Shown: in pieces, positions 27,994 through 37,680 of the stretch
How positions within the stretch are numbered: the first letter of the stretch is position 1
Layout: every line of letters begins with the position of its first letter
Made by a program: the position numbers and the translations under genes
Notes under the pieces: generated by a model
What the model was told of the DNA's origin: nothing
The model's database searches: none
What the model saw: the letters and a program-made list of their open reading frames with translations, nothing else
NCBI GenBank assembly: GCA_030041475.1
Contig: JASHNU010000014.1
Location: forward strand, 1-62,181
Source: Candidatus Sulfotelmatobacter sp.
Lineage (GTDB): Bacteria; Acidobacteriota; Terriglobia; Terriglobales; Acidobacteriaceae
Reading direction: 5' to 3'
DNA length: 62,181 bases

Positions 27994-30687
27994 ATGGGGC
28001 TGGCCTCTGGCTCAAAACTCGGTCCTTATGAGATTCAGTCTGCGCTCGGCGCCGGCGGCATGGGCGAGGTGTATCGTGCCCGCGATACGCGCCTCAACCG
28101 CACCGTTGCGATCAAGATTCTCGCCGCGCATCTGTCTTCGTCCGCGGAACTGAAGCAGCGCTTCGAACGCGAAGCCCGCGCGCTCTCTTCCCTGAACCAC
28201 CCCAATATCTGTCATCTCTATGACATCGGCTCGCAGGATGGGGTCGATTATCTGGTCATGGAGTTTCTGGAGGGAGAAACTCTGGGCGCGAGACTAGGCA
28301 AAGGACCACTGTCGCTGAATGAAGTCGCTCGAATCGGCTCGGAAGTGGCCGAGGCTTTGAATGTCGCGCACCGTGCGGGCATCGTGCACCGCGACCTCAA
28401 GCCCGGAAACGTCATGCTGACAAAGACCGGCGCGAAACTGATGGATTTTGGTTTGGCCAAGCCGTCGGCGTTCGGAACCGGATCGGGGTCGGCGCCGCTG
28501 CTTTCCGGAGTGACCCTGGACGCGACCAGCGCCCAGAGCCCACTGACCAGCGCAGGAACGATTCTTGGGACGATCGAATACATGTCGCCAGAGCAGATTG
28601 CGGGAAAGGATGCCGATGCACGCACCGACATCTTCGCGCTGGGTGCAGTGCTGTACGAAGCGGCCACCGGCAAGCGAGCCTTCGAAGGCAAGACACAGAT
28701 CAGCGTAGCCAGCGCGATTCTCGAGAAGGAACCGGAGCCGATTTCGAGAATCCGGCCGCTGACACCGCAGGTGCTTGAACAAGTCGTTAAGGGCTGTTTG
28801 GCTAAATTGCCCGACGAACGTTTTCAAACCGCACATGATGTCAAGCTGCAGTTGAAGTGGATTGGCGAAAACGCGACTCAGGCCGCCGCGGCAGCACCCA
28901 CCGCTCCGGCACCGACGAAAACGAACCGGATGGCGCTGGGCGCAATGGCGGCGCTGCTGCTGATCGCAATTGCAGTCGGCGCCATGGGCTGGTTGCAGCC
29001 ACGTACTCCGCGGCAGGTCATAAGAACCACGTTGTTGCCTCCGGAGGGCACACAGTTTGCGCTGCTGAATCGCAACGGGCCTCCGGCGTTTTCTCCGGAC
29101 GGAAAACGCGTCGTTTTTGTGGTCAGCCGGGCGGGCAAGACTTCGTTATGGATGCGCTCGCTCGACAAAACGGATGCGGTTGAGCTTGCCGGCACGAGCG
29201 GCGCGTTTTTCCCCTTCTGGTCGCCCGACGGCAACACGATCGGCTTCTTCGCAAACGGGAAACTGTGGAGGATGGATGCGAATGGCGGACCTCCGGTCAC
29301 GATCTGCGATGCACCCAACGGACGCGGCGCTTCCTGGGGTGCCGGCGACGTGATCCTGCTTGCGCCTCAGATCGGCAGTCCTATTCTTCGCGTTTCTGCG
29401 GCCGGCGGAGCGCCAGCACCCGTCACCGAAGCCCCCACTGGCACCGAGTCCCGCCGCTGGCCGTTTTTTCTGCCCGACGGAAAACATTTCATCTATCTGC
29501 GGACTCCCATCGGTTCGGTGGACGAGCACAACGAAGTCCGCCTGGCCTCGATTGATGGAGGAAACGAGAGCGTACTTCTCCACGGACGCTACTATCTGTC
29601 TTCATTTGCCTCAGGCCAGTTGCTGGCAGTGCGTGATGGCGCGTTGACGGCGCAGAAACTGGATATCTCCGCCGGCAAGCTCACCGGACCAGTGACCATT
29701 GTCGCTGAACATGTGCAGCGCGACGACCTGGTTGCCGGGGCGGTCTTCTCGGCTACGCAGAACGGCTTGCTCGCGTACGAGTACGGCGTCGAACCCGCGG
29801 GCGAACGCATGCTGTGGGTGGATGGCCAGGGCAAGGAAACTGAGCAGATCGTGGAATCGGGTTTTATCGGCTCGACGCGAATCTCTCCTGACGAGACGAA
29901 AGTGGCGTTCCCCAACGGCTCATCGGAGAACAACATCTGGCTTCAGGATCTGAAGACGGGTGCCCGGACGCGCTTCAGCTTCGGCGGGCGTTTTGTGAGT
30001 TCACCGGTCTGGTCTTCCGACGGCAAGACGCTCTATTTCAGCTTTAGCGAAAGCGGCGGCCCTCAGGCAATCTACTCGCGGCCGGCCGACGGCTCGGGTC
30101 CGCAACAACGAGTCTTGACCTCCGACAAGAAGCTTGCCCCCGCCGATGTTTCGCCTGATGGCAAATACCTGTTGTACGAAGAAGGCGACCCACAGTCCTC
30201 GGACTTGAAGGCTTTGCCGCTGGGCGGTGATGCCAAGCCTCTAATGCTGGTGAGTCATCTCGAAGGAATGCCGGGCGGACTCGCTAGCGCCAAGAATGCG
30301 CGCTTTGCGCCTACCGGCGGTTGGGTGGCGTATCAATCGAACGAATCCCATCAGATCGAGGTCTACATCACAAAGTTTCCCGCCGGAGAAAGCAAGTACC
30401 AGGTTTCCGTCGGCGGTGGCTCCATGGCGGTTTGGGCACGGGACGGAAAGCACCTGTATTATCTCGATCCATACCAGCAATTGATGGCTGTGGATGTTGA
30501 ACTGGGCAAGGATCAGGCGCGGCTGGGCAAGCCAGTGCCGTTGTTCAAGACATCGGTGCGAGCCTCGATCGGCGGCGGAGGCTACGACGTAACGCGCGAT
30601 GGGCGTTTTCTGCTGCTTAATTCCACCACGGAAAGTCCCGTGCCATTGACGTTAGTCACCAACTGGGACGCCGAGTTAAAGCAATGA
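27994..30687 (+). CDS. PknB-type Ser/Thr protein kinase with TolB-like propeller
   Basis: About 897 residues from ATG 27994, where the usual MGLASGSKLGPYEI start occurs. Kinase motifs: Gly loop GAGGMGEVY (19-27), Lys in AIKIL (about 41), catalytic loop HRDLKPGN (132-139), DFG at 151-153 and MSPEQ in place of APE. One membrane helix (about residues 310-332) leads to an extracytoplasmic TolB/WD40-like propeller (FSPDGKRVVFVVSRAGKTSLW; ISPDETKVAF; WSSDGKTLYF). This kinase-propeller architecture is common in Acidobacteriota; ligand and target are unknown. Lies between GH57 and glgB. Confidence 0.93.
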   Translation: MGLASGSKLGPYEIQSALGAGGMGEVYRARDTRLNRTVAIKILAAHLSSSAELKQRFEREARALSSLNHPNICHLYDIGSQDGVDYLVMEFLEGETLGARLGKGPLSLNEVARIGSEVAEALNVAHRAGIVHRDLKPGNVMLTKTGAKLMDFGLAKPSAFGTGSGSAPLLSGVTLDATSAQSPLTSAGTILGTIEYMSPEQIAGKDADARTDIFALGAVLYEAATGKRAFEGKTQISVASAILEKEPEPISRIRPLTPQVLEQVVKGCLAKLPDERFQTAHDVKLQLKWIGENATQAAAAAPTAPAPTKTNRMALGAMAALLLIAIAVGAMGWLQPRTPRQVIRTTLLPPEGTQFALLNRNGPPAFSPDGKRVVFVVSRAGKTSLWMRSLDKTDAVELAGTSGAFFPFWSPDGNTIGFFANGKLWRMDANGGPPVTICDAPNGRGASWGAGDVILLAPQIGSPILRVSAAGGAPAPVTEAPTGTESRRWPFFLPDGKHFIYLRTPIGSVDEHNEVRLASIDGGNESVLLHGRYYLSSFASGQLLAVRDGALTAQKLDISAGKLTGPVTIVAEHVQRDDLVAGAVFSATQNGLLAYEYGVEPAGERMLWVDGQGKETEQIVESGFIGSTRISPDETKVAFPNGSSENNIWLQDLKTGARTRFSFGGRFVSSPVWSSDGKTLYFSFSESGGPQAIYSRPADGSGPQQRVLTSDKKLAPADVSPDGKYLLYEEGDPQSSDLKALPLGGDAKPLMLVSHLEGMPGGLASAKNARFAPTGGWVAYQSNESHQIEVYITKFPAGESKYQVSVGGGSMAVWARDGKHLYYLDPYQQLMAVDVELGKDQARLGKPVPLFKTSVRASIGGGGYDVTRDGRFLLLNSTTESPVPLTLVTNWDAELKQ

Positions 30688-30744
30688 TCGGAGCCGAACG
30701 GGTACACTAGATATCGCACCGCCGTCGGAGCGACACGCTGATTC

Positions 30745-32655
30745 ATGAGCCCCATTCTCACCAGCCCAGAACTTCTTAGCGATCAGGACCTGTACCTGTT
30801 CAACGAAGGCAGCCATTATCGTCTCTACGACAAGATGGGAGCGCACCCTGCGACGCACAACGAGCAGGAGGGGGCCGTCTTCAGCGTGTGGGCGCCGAAT
30901 GCGCGGTCGGTCTCAGTGGTCGGCAACTTTAATGGATGGGACCCCAAATCGAATCGTCTGGAGCCGCGGGCATCGTCGGGAATCTGGGAAGGGTTCATTC
31001 CCGGGGCGAGTCATGGCGCGCTCTATAAGTTTCATATCGAATCGAATCGCCACGGATACCGCGTCGACAAGGCCGACCCCATCGGCATGCTTCATGAGAA
31101 ACCGCCGCGGACCGCGTCAGTCGTGTGGGATATCGACTATGAGTGGAACGATCAGGACTGGATGCAGAAACGTGGCGGGCACAACTCGCTGCGCGCTCCG
31201 CAAGCCATCTACGAGGTGCATCCGGGTTCGTGGATGCGCGTTCCTGAAGAGCACAACCGCCCGCTGACCTATCGCGAGCTGGCCCCGCGGCTGGCCGAAT
31301 ATGTCGGCCAACTGGGATTCACTCACGTCGAGTTCCTGCCCGTGATGGAGCATCCGTTTTACGGTTCCTGGGGATACCAGACCACTGGCTACTTCGCGCC
31401 GACGGCGCGCTATGGCAAGCCGCAGGATTTCATGTATCTGGTGGACTACCTGCACCAGCACAACATTGGAGTGATTCTCGACTGGGTGCCTTCGCACTTC
31501 CCTACCGACGGCCACGGCCTTGCCTATTTTGACGGCACGCATCTCTACGAGCACGCCGACTCGCGCCAGGGATTCCATCCCGACTGGAAGACAAACATTT
31601 TCAATTACGGTCGTGCCGAGGTGCGCAGCTTCCTGATGTCGAGCGCCATGTTCTGGCTCGACAAGTATCACGCCGACGGACTGCGCGTAGATGCGGTCGC
31701 GTCGATGCTGTATCTCGATTACTCCCGCAAGCAGGGAGACTGGATTCCGAACAAATATGGCGGACGCGAGAATCTGGAAGCCATCGAGTTCCTGCGCCGC
31801 TTCAATCAGGAGGCTTATAAAGAACACCCCGACATTCAGACCACGGCGGAGGAATCAACCGCGTGGCCCATGGTCTCAAAACCGATTTATCTCGGCGGCC
31901 TCGGCTTCGGCGAGAAGTGGGACATGGGCTGGATGCACGACACGCTGAAGTATTTCCAGAACGATCCCATTCATCGCAAGTATCACCACAATCTGCTCAC
32001 GTTCCGCATGCTGTATTCCTGGCATGAAAACTTCGTGCTGCCGCTGTCGCACGATGAAGTCGTGCATGGCAAAGGGTCGCTGATCGGAAAGATGCCGGGT
32101 GACGAATGGCAGAAGTTCGCCAACCTGCGGCTGCTGTTCGGATATATGTACGCTCAGCCGGGCAAGAAACTGCTGTTCATGGGCGGAGAATTCGGGCAGG
32201 TGCGCGAGTGGTCGCATGATACGAGCCTGGAATGGCATGTATTGCAGTATCGGGTTCACCGCGGCGTGCAAGCCTGGATGGAGCAGTTGAACCGCTTTTA
32301 CCGCAACGAACCCGGCATGCATGTGTTCGACAACAATCCCGCAGGATTCGAGTGGGTGGACGTCAACGACAACGCCAACAGCACGATCTCGTTGTTGCGT
32401 AAGAGCGAAAAGCCAGAAGATACGGTGCTGGGTGTCTTCAATTTCACGCCCGTGCCGCGTTTGGGATACCTCGTGGGCGTGCCGCACGGCGGATACTGGC
32501 GAGAACTCCTGAACAGCGACGCAGGCGAATACGGCGGCAGCGGCATGGGCAATCTCGGCGGAGTGCAAGCCGAGGCCGAACCAGCCCACGGCCGGCCGTT
32601 TTCGTTGAAACTGACGTTGCCTCCGCTGGCCGCGCTGTTCTTCAAAGCAAGTTAG
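30745..32655 (+). CDS. glgB: 1,4-alpha-glucan branching enzyme
   Basis: A 636-residue GH13 enzyme that forms alpha-1,6 branches in glycogen. An N-terminal CBM48 domain ([20 protein letters not shown]) precedes the catalytic barrel with [12 protein letters not shown] (nucleophile D316), TTAEESTAW (acid E369) and [14 protein letters not shown] (transition-state Asp). The C-terminal all-beta domain is present. Its length fits the short GlgB class without an extra N1 domain. It lies 57 bp after the kinase and 26 bp before the Sel1 gene. Confidence 0.96.
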   Translation: MSPILTSPELLSDQDLYLFNEGSHYRLYDKMGAHPATHNEQEGAVFSVWAPNARSVSVVGNFNGWDPKSNRLEPRASSGIWEGFIPGASHGALYKFHIESNRHGYRVDKADPIGMLHEKPPRTASVVWDIDYEWNDQDWMQKRGGHNSLRAPQAIYEVHPGSWMRVPEEHNRPLTYRELAPRLAEYVGQLGFTHVEFLPVMEHPFYGSWGYQTTGYFAPTARYGKPQDFMYLVDYLHQHNIGVILDWVPSHFPTDGHGLAYFDGTHLYEHADSRQGFHPDWKTNIFNYGRAEVRSFLMSSAMFWLDKYHADGLRVDAVASMLYLDYSRKQGDWIPNKYGGRENLEAIEFLRRFNQEAYKEHPDIQTTAEESTAWPMVSKPIYLGGLGFGEKWDMGWMHDTLKYFQNDPIHRKYHHNLLTFRMLYSWHENFVLPLSHDEVVHGKGSLIGKMPGDEWQKFANLRLLFGYMYAQPGKKLLFMGGEFGQVREWSHDTSLEWHVLQYRVHRGVQAWMEQLNRFYRNEPGMHVFDNNPAGFEWVDVNDNANSTISLLRKSEKPEDTVLGVFNFTPVPRLGYLVGVPHGGYWRELLNSDAGEYGGSGMGNLGGVQAEAEPAHGRPFSLKLTLPPLAALFFKAS

Positions 32656-32681
32656 GACCTCGCATTTGTATAAGGCGATTC

Positions 32682-33791
32682 ATGAAACTGTGCTCAACAA
32701 TCGCCGCCATTAGCTGCGTGGTAGTCATCGGTGCCGGTATAACCACTTGGCATTTCGTGACTGCAACTCGCAGGCTTGCGAAAGAGGTGGCCGCCTACCG
32801 CCTTGGCGCCGAACGCGGAGACGCAGAATCCCAGTTCAAGCTGGGTTCGATGTATTACTACGGCAAAGGCGTCCCGAAGGACTACAGCGAGGCCCTCCGC
32901 TTATATCGCAAGTCCGCTGAGCAGGGATATGTAAAAGCCGAATTCAGCCTCAGTACCATGTATGGCGACGGCAGGGGCGTCCCGCCAGATGCCGTTGAGG
33001 CTGAACGATGGTGCCGCAAGGCTGCTGAACAGGGTGACCCGCTGGCTGAGGAAGGCCTGGGCTATTTGTATTACCGGGGCGAGGGAGTGGCGCAGAATCT
33101 GTCCGAGGCGGCGCGTTGGTACCGAAAATCTGCCGAACAGGGTGATGGCAACTCTCAATACGTGCTTGGCTACATGTATTACTACGGCTATGGAGTAGGA
33201 CAAGACAAGGGCGAAGCCGACCGCCGATTTCGTCAGGCTGCCGCCCACGGCAACGCGGACGCTCGACGCGCTCTCGGCTGGAATACGGTGCGTCTGTCTG
33301 CGAGCAGCAGGATCATGCCCCTTTTGGAATTTCTAGCTAGCCTGATTTTTGGAATCCCTTTCCTCAGGTCTGGGCGGACCAACCGAAGCAGGGCGCAGAT
33401 GGCGATGGGCGTCGCGGCGGTTCTTCTCCTCTGCGCCGTCGTCCTGGATTCGTCTTGGTACTTCTACGTCCGGCATCTGCGATCCGCGGGGGCAGTCACC
33501 TTATTTTCTCTGACGAGACATCTGGTGCGCGGAGCGGCTGCCAGCACGCTGGCATTCATCGCCCATCGGAAGAGCGCTAAAGCTGTACTGATTGCGGCTG
33601 CCGTCATATTTGTCGGACTTGTTGCGTTTGGGGTGACCCTGGCTGAAATCAGGCATGTTCCTGTAAGAGTCTGGTTCCTGCGCTTCTTGGGATTGCCCAT
33701 CGGGATGGCAGTTCCCTCGGCGATTTTTCTTTGGCTCGATCGTAAGGGAACGAGACAGGCGCCAAACGCTCCCGTGCTATTCTCACCTTAA
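32682..33791 (+). CDS. Sel1-repeat membrane protein
   Basis: A 369-residue protein with an N-terminal anchor helix, then four Sel1-like repeats (residues about 38-195; e.g. AESQFKLGSMYYYGKGVPKDYSEAL and LAEEGLGYLYYRGEGVAQNL), then about four membrane helices to the C-terminus. Sel1 repeats are TPR-related binding modules. The pairing of an N-terminal Sel1 block with a C-terminal four-helix membrane domain is not one I recognise. Starts 26 bp after glgB and ends 12 bp before the LptFG gene. Confidence 0.75.
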   Translation: MKLCSTIAAISCVVVIGAGITTWHFVTATRRLAKEVAAYRLGAERGDAESQFKLGSMYYYGKGVPKDYSEALRLYRKSAEQGYVKAEFSLSTMYGDGRGVPPDAVEAERWCRKAAEQGDPLAEEGLGYLYYRGEGVAQNLSEAARWYRKSAEQGDGNSQYVLGYMYYYGYGVGQDKGEADRRFRQAAAHGNADARRALGWNTVRLSASSRIMPLLEFLASLIFGIPFLRSGRTNRSRAQMAMGVAAVLLLCAVVLDSSWYFYVRHLRSAGAVTLFSLTRHLVRGAAASTLAFIAHRKSAKAVLIAAAVIFVGLVAFGVTLAEIRHVPVRVWFLRFLGLPIGMAVPSAIFLWLDRKGTRQAPNAPVLFSP

Positions 33792-33803
33792 AGCGCGTCT
33801 GCC

Positions 33804-36119
33804 ATGCGGATTCTGACCCGCTATATCCTGCGCGAAGTCACGGCGCACGCCCTGATCGGCGTGGCCATCTTCACGTTTGTTCTGTTCACGCGCGATCTGG
33901 GACGCATTCTCGAACTGGCCGTCCGGGCTTCGGCGCCGCTGCCTAGCGTGGCCGAAATTTTCTTCTTCACCATTCCGGTTGCGCTCACCTACACGCTGCC
34001 CATGAGCGTGCTGGTGGGCATTCTGATCGGACTGAGCCGACTGGCCGCCGATTCGGAGGTCACCGCCATGCGCGCCAGCGGCATGGGCGTGTGGAGTTTC
34101 CTGCGGGTGCTCTCGATCTTCGTGCTGGCGGCATGGGCCTTGGCATTGGCCAACGGCCTCTACATCGCGCCCCGCTCGCAGGCCGCGCTGGCCCATCTGG
34201 AAGACCGGCTGAAAAGCTCGCAGGTTTCGTTCGAAGTTCAGCCCAGAGTTTTCTACGAAGGCTTCCCCAAGATCGTCTTGTACGTACACGACGTGAAGAG
34301 CGCGCAGGGCGCAGCCGTGTGGAAGGACGTGTTCATGGCCGATCTGACCGACGCCACGAACCCGAAGATCACCCTGGCCAAGGAAGGCATCGTCGTCAGC
34401 GAAGGTCCGGATCGCCTGCACCTGCATTTGACCGACGGCTCGGCCCACGAAACCGACCCTACGAATGTCGATCACTACCAGATTTCTACTTTCCAGCAGA
34501 CCGACATTCCCATCGAACTGCCCTCGGCCGAAAACAAGACCGACGAATCGCAACCGGCAACCATCATGGACACTTGGGCGTTGCTGCTGAAAGCGAGCCA
34601 TTCTGATCGCAACTCGGCGCAGTTGTATCTGATCGAATTCCACCGCCGCTTCGCGCTGCCCACTGCATGCCTGGTGCTGGCGCTGGTCGGAATTCCACTG
34701 GGCCTGTCGTCGAAGAAGAGCGGCAAGTCGGGCGGATTCGTGCTGACCATCCTGCTGGTGTTTACGTATTACGTCATCTCGCTGGTCGGAGTTTCGCTGG
34801 CCAAGCAAGGTCGGGTGTCTCCCTGGTTCGGAGCATGGCTGGCTGACCTTGTTTTTCTGGCGCTTGCGGTTTTCTTGCTGTGGCATGCGGAGCGGCGCCC
34901 GTTCGAATTGGCTTCGCTTCGTTTCTCGCGGAATCGGAACGCGTCTTCGCAGCACTCGACGGGCAGCCGCGGCCGCGAAAATGTTTTCGAGCGAGTCTCG
35001 ACCCGGCGCCGCGTCTTCAGCGCCAGTTTTCCCACCTTGCTCGACGATTACGTCCTGCGCGACTTTTTTCTCTACCTGGGGATGATCCTCTCCACTTTCC
35101 TTGTGCTCGTGCTGGTCTTCACTCTGTTCGAGCTCTTGGGCGACATTCTCCGCAACCAGGTTCCGTTTATGGTCGTCGCGGAGTATCTGCTAAATGTCAC
35201 GCCGTATCTGCTCTACAACGTCGCTCCGCTGGTGATGCTGCTGGCCGTGCTGGTCACGTTCGGGCTGATGCAGCGCTCCAATGAGATCACGGCGATCAAA
35301 GCTACAGGAGTCAGCATCTACCGCATCGTCGCGCCAGTTGTCGCGGCCGCCGCTGTGCTGGCTGCGGGGCTGTTCTTCGCCGACCAGCTTTACCTGCCGC
35401 ACACCAACAAGCGCCAGGAAGCACTGCACAACCAGATCAAGGGTAAGCCTCCGCAGACCTATCTTCGCCCAGACCGCAAATGGATCTTCGGCGAGAATAA
35501 CGACATCTGGTACTACCAGTTCTTCGATCCGGACAAGGACACTTTCGGCAACGTCACCGTTTTCCGCCTCGATCGCCCCAGCTTCACCATCACCCGCCGC
35601 ATTCACGCCGACCGTGCCCACTGGGCCGACAAGTTGAACAAATGGGTGTACGAACAGGGATGGGATCGCACCCTCAACGTCTCCGCCATCGTGAACTATC
35701 GGCCATTCGACGTAGCCACGTTCGCCGACCTCGGCGAGACGCCGTCATACTTCAAGAAAGAAGTGAAGCAGTACACGGAGATGAATTATGAGGAGCTGCG
35801 CAGCTACATCCGCGACCTGCAGCAGAGCGGCTTCGACGTGGTGCGGCTGCGCGTGCAGCTCAACAAGAAACTTTCTTATCCCCTGATTACGCTGATCATG
35901 GCTGTGCTGGCAATTCCCTTCTCGCTGTCCACAGGGAAAAAAGGAGCGGTCACAGGAGTCGCGGTCGCGGTCGGCATTGCCGTGTTCTACACGGTGGTGT
36001 CGCGCCTGTTTGAAGCCATGGGCGACCTGAGCCAGCTGCCTCCCGCCATGGCAGCCTGGTCCCCGGATTTGATCTTCGTTCTGGTGGGCGGGTATCTGAT
36101 TCTGAAAGTGCCGACGTGA
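33804..36119 (+). CDS. lptFG: Fused LptF-LptG lipopolysaccharide export permease
   Basis: A 771-residue protein containing two complete YjgP/YjgQ permeases in tandem. Unit 1 (about residues 1-370) begins MRILTRYILREVTAHALIGVAIF, with RLAADSEVTAMRASGMGVW and a periplasmic jellyroll. A basic low-complexity linker (about 375-410) joins unit 2 (410-771), which begins DDYVLRDFFLYLG and has MQRSNEITAIKATGVSIYRI plus its own jellyroll and C-terminal helices. Normally LptF and LptG are separate and heterodimerise above LptB. A fused permease provides one chain per complex. Two open reading frames without stop between them, so a true fusion and not a readthrough. Confidence 0.88.
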   Translation: MRILTRYILREVTAHALIGVAIFTFVLFTRDLGRILELAVRASAPLPSVAEIFFFTIPVALTYTLPMSVLVGILIGLSRLAADSEVTAMRASGMGVWSFLRVLSIFVLAAWALALANGLYIAPRSQAALAHLEDRLKSSQVSFEVQPRVFYEGFPKIVLYVHDVKSAQGAAVWKDVFMADLTDATNPKITLAKEGIVVSEGPDRLHLHLTDGSAHETDPTNVDHYQISTFQQTDIPIELPSAENKTDESQPATIMDTWALLLKASHSDRNSAQLYLIEFHRRFALPTACLVLALVGIPLGLSSKKSGKSGGFVLTILLVFTYYVISLVGVSLAKQGRVSPWFGAWLADLVFLALAVFLLWHAERRPFELASLRFSRNRNASSQHSTGSRGRENVFERVSTRRRVFSASFPTLLDDYVLRDFFLYLGMILSTFLVLVLVFTLFELLGDILRNQVPFMVVAEYLLNVTPYLLYNVAPLVMLLAVLVTFGLMQRSNEITAIKATGVSIYRIVAPVVAAAAVLAAGLFFADQLYLPHTNKRQEALHNQIKGKPPQTYLRPDRKWIFGENNDIWYYQFFDPDKDTFGNVTVFRLDRPSFTITRRIHADRAHWADKLNKWVYEQGWDRTLNVSAIVNYRPFDVATFADLGETPSYFKKEVKQYTEMNYEELRSYIRDLQQSGFDVVRLRVQLNKKLSYPLITLIMAVLAIPFSLSTGKKGAVTGVAVAVGIAVFYTVVSRLFEAMGDLSQLPPAMAAWSPDLIFVLVGGYLILKVPT

Positions 36120-36123
36120 TGAA

Positions 36124-36195
36124 CGGGGGCCAGGGATCAGGAGTCAGCAACATCAATTGCTCCCTGTCGCCACTGACCCCTGACCTCTAGCCCCT
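36124..36195. repeat. Imperfect inverted repeat between convergent genes
   Basis: AGGGATCAGGAGTCAG on the plus strand is matched in inverted sense by CTGACCCCTGACCTCT, with 12-13 of 16 positions alike, across a 15-25-bp spacer. It lies between the convergent stops of lptFG and the propeller lipoprotein gene and may end transcription from both sides. Confidence 0.4.
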
Positions 36196-36198
36196 GCC

Positions 36199-37491
36199 TC
36201 ATTTCACTGCCACTCCCCAGGGATAGTTGTCGGTTACGGTTGCCGGCACGGGCACGAGCGCGCCTGTACTGGGCACAACTGCGAACTGCGACAACGTGGG
36301 AGAATTGAAGTTGGTGACGAACAGCCAGCTGTCATCGCTGCGGATAACCATCGCTTTCGGCTGGTTTCCAACGTTATAGACGCTTCGGCCGGCAATGCTG
36401 CCGCTAACTGAGCTGATGGCCAGCGGCGAAATCGTGTTCGAGAGCTGATTCAAGACGAACAGGTAATTGCCCAGCGCGTCCACCACCATGGGCCCCGGGC
36501 CGTTGGCGTTGCCCGTCAGGCTGAAGGGCGAGCCGGTGACGGCCACCAGGCTGCCGTCTGGAACCGCAGGCGGGATGGGACAGTGCGCGGACGATTGCGT
36601 CGCGAGCCCGTTGCAGATCGTGTAGGCGCTCACCTGGTTTGAATTCGCATCGGAAACGTAGACAAAGCGGTTGCACGGGTCTACCACAACCCCGGAAGGC
36701 AACGATCCTGTAAGGAAGTAAAACACGCCGCCGGTTCCAGGAGGAGGATTCTGCAGCGCGCCGGTGGACATATCCACCTGGAATTCGTAGACGGCGTTGT
36801 TTTCAGAATCCACGGCGTAAAGAAATTCCTGCGTCGCTTTGGGACTTCCTGTGCATACCGAGCTGGACATGTTAAACGAGATCGGAGTCGTGGTAAGGGA
36901 GACGATATTTGGAGTTAGGAACCCCGTAGGGCGAACAAAATTGAAGGTGCCGGGCACTGGAGTCAGACTTCCACCGCTGATCGCATAGGCGTTTACCAGG
37001 CCCACTGTTCCCTCCGCCACAAACAGGTACTCCCCGCTCGGATCCATGGCGATGGCGACGGGATTCGGGTCGGCAGTTACCGTGCCGGTGTTAGGAATCG
37101 TTCCGCTGGAATTCACCACGAACGACTCGATCCCGGTTTGGCTCCCCGCACACTGGTCGGTCTGATTGATGATGACGAAGACATAGGTTCCCGACGGGTT
37201 CAGCACCAGCGAGCCGGGGATGCCGGCAATCTGGCAGGTCAGGTTCGCCGTGGCTCCAACCGAGTTGCTGACGTCGGCGATAGAACCGCTGGAAAGATTG
37301 AAGCTGAAAGTTTGGATCAGACCCGCACCCTGACTGGCGACGATCACCAATCCGTCGGATGCGGGGTTGTAGTTGCTGCCGCAAGCCAGCAGAACCCCGA
37401 TCATTACCAACGTTGCCAGCCCGAGCAGCCACGCCAATTTCTTCGACATTCTCCGCCTGATCTCCCTGGTTGATTTGGCACTCTTGCGCAC
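36199..37491 (-). CDS. Lactonase-like seven-bladed propeller lipoprotein
   Basis: About 430 residues. A GTG at 37491 has GGGGAG 5 bp upstream; an ATG 14 codons later (37449) would leave a compact lipoprotein signal (LLGLATLVMIGVLLACGSN). The lipobox LLAC suggests lipidation at Cys. The mature part is made of YVTN/6-phosphogluconolactonase-type beta-propeller repeats (VLNPSGTYVFVI, AMDPSGEYLFVAEG, VVDPCNRFVYVSDANSNQVSAY, VVDALGNYLFVLNQLSNTISPL). Enzyme activity cannot be claimed; many such Acidobacteriota proteins have no known role. Confidence 0.8.
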   Translation of the reverse strand: MRKSAKSTREIRRRMSKKLAWLLGLATLVMIGVLLACGSNYNPASDGLVIVASQGAGLIQTFSFNLSSGSIADVSNSVGATANLTCQIAGIPGSLVLNPSGTYVFVIINQTDQCAGSQTGIESFVVNSSGTIPNTGTVTADPNPVAIAMDPSGEYLFVAEGTVGLVNAYAISGGSLTPVPGTFNFVRPTGFLTPNIVSLTTTPISFNMSSSVCTGSPKATQEFLYAVDSENNAVYEFQVDMSTGALQNPPPGTGGVFYFLTGSLPSGVVVDPCNRFVYVSDANSNQVSAYTICNGLATQSSAHCPIPPAVPDGSLVAVTGSPFSLTGNANGPGPMVVDALGNYLFVLNQLSNTISPLAISSVSGSIAGRSVYNVGNQPKAMVIRSDDSWLFVTNFNSPTLSQFAVVPSTGALVPVPATVTDNYPWGVAVK

Positions 37492-37680
37492 GTACGCTCC
37501 CCGGAGCCCCCCGGAACGCTTGCAATCTCAAAATGCGGGAAAAACGCAACTCATTTATTTATCAGGAAATGCGCCGCAAGAGCAAACTCCCCGCAGTCTG
37601 GACCGTATGGTTGGAACTAGAATAATAGCCGCCGAGTTGCCTGAACCGCGGGCTGAAAGACGGATAAAAAGGTTGGGGGG

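Noticed and set aside
33783-34955. A 390-codon minus-strand frame rich in Arg/Gln/His
   Set aside because: Antisense to lptFG; composition typical of a high-GC shadow.
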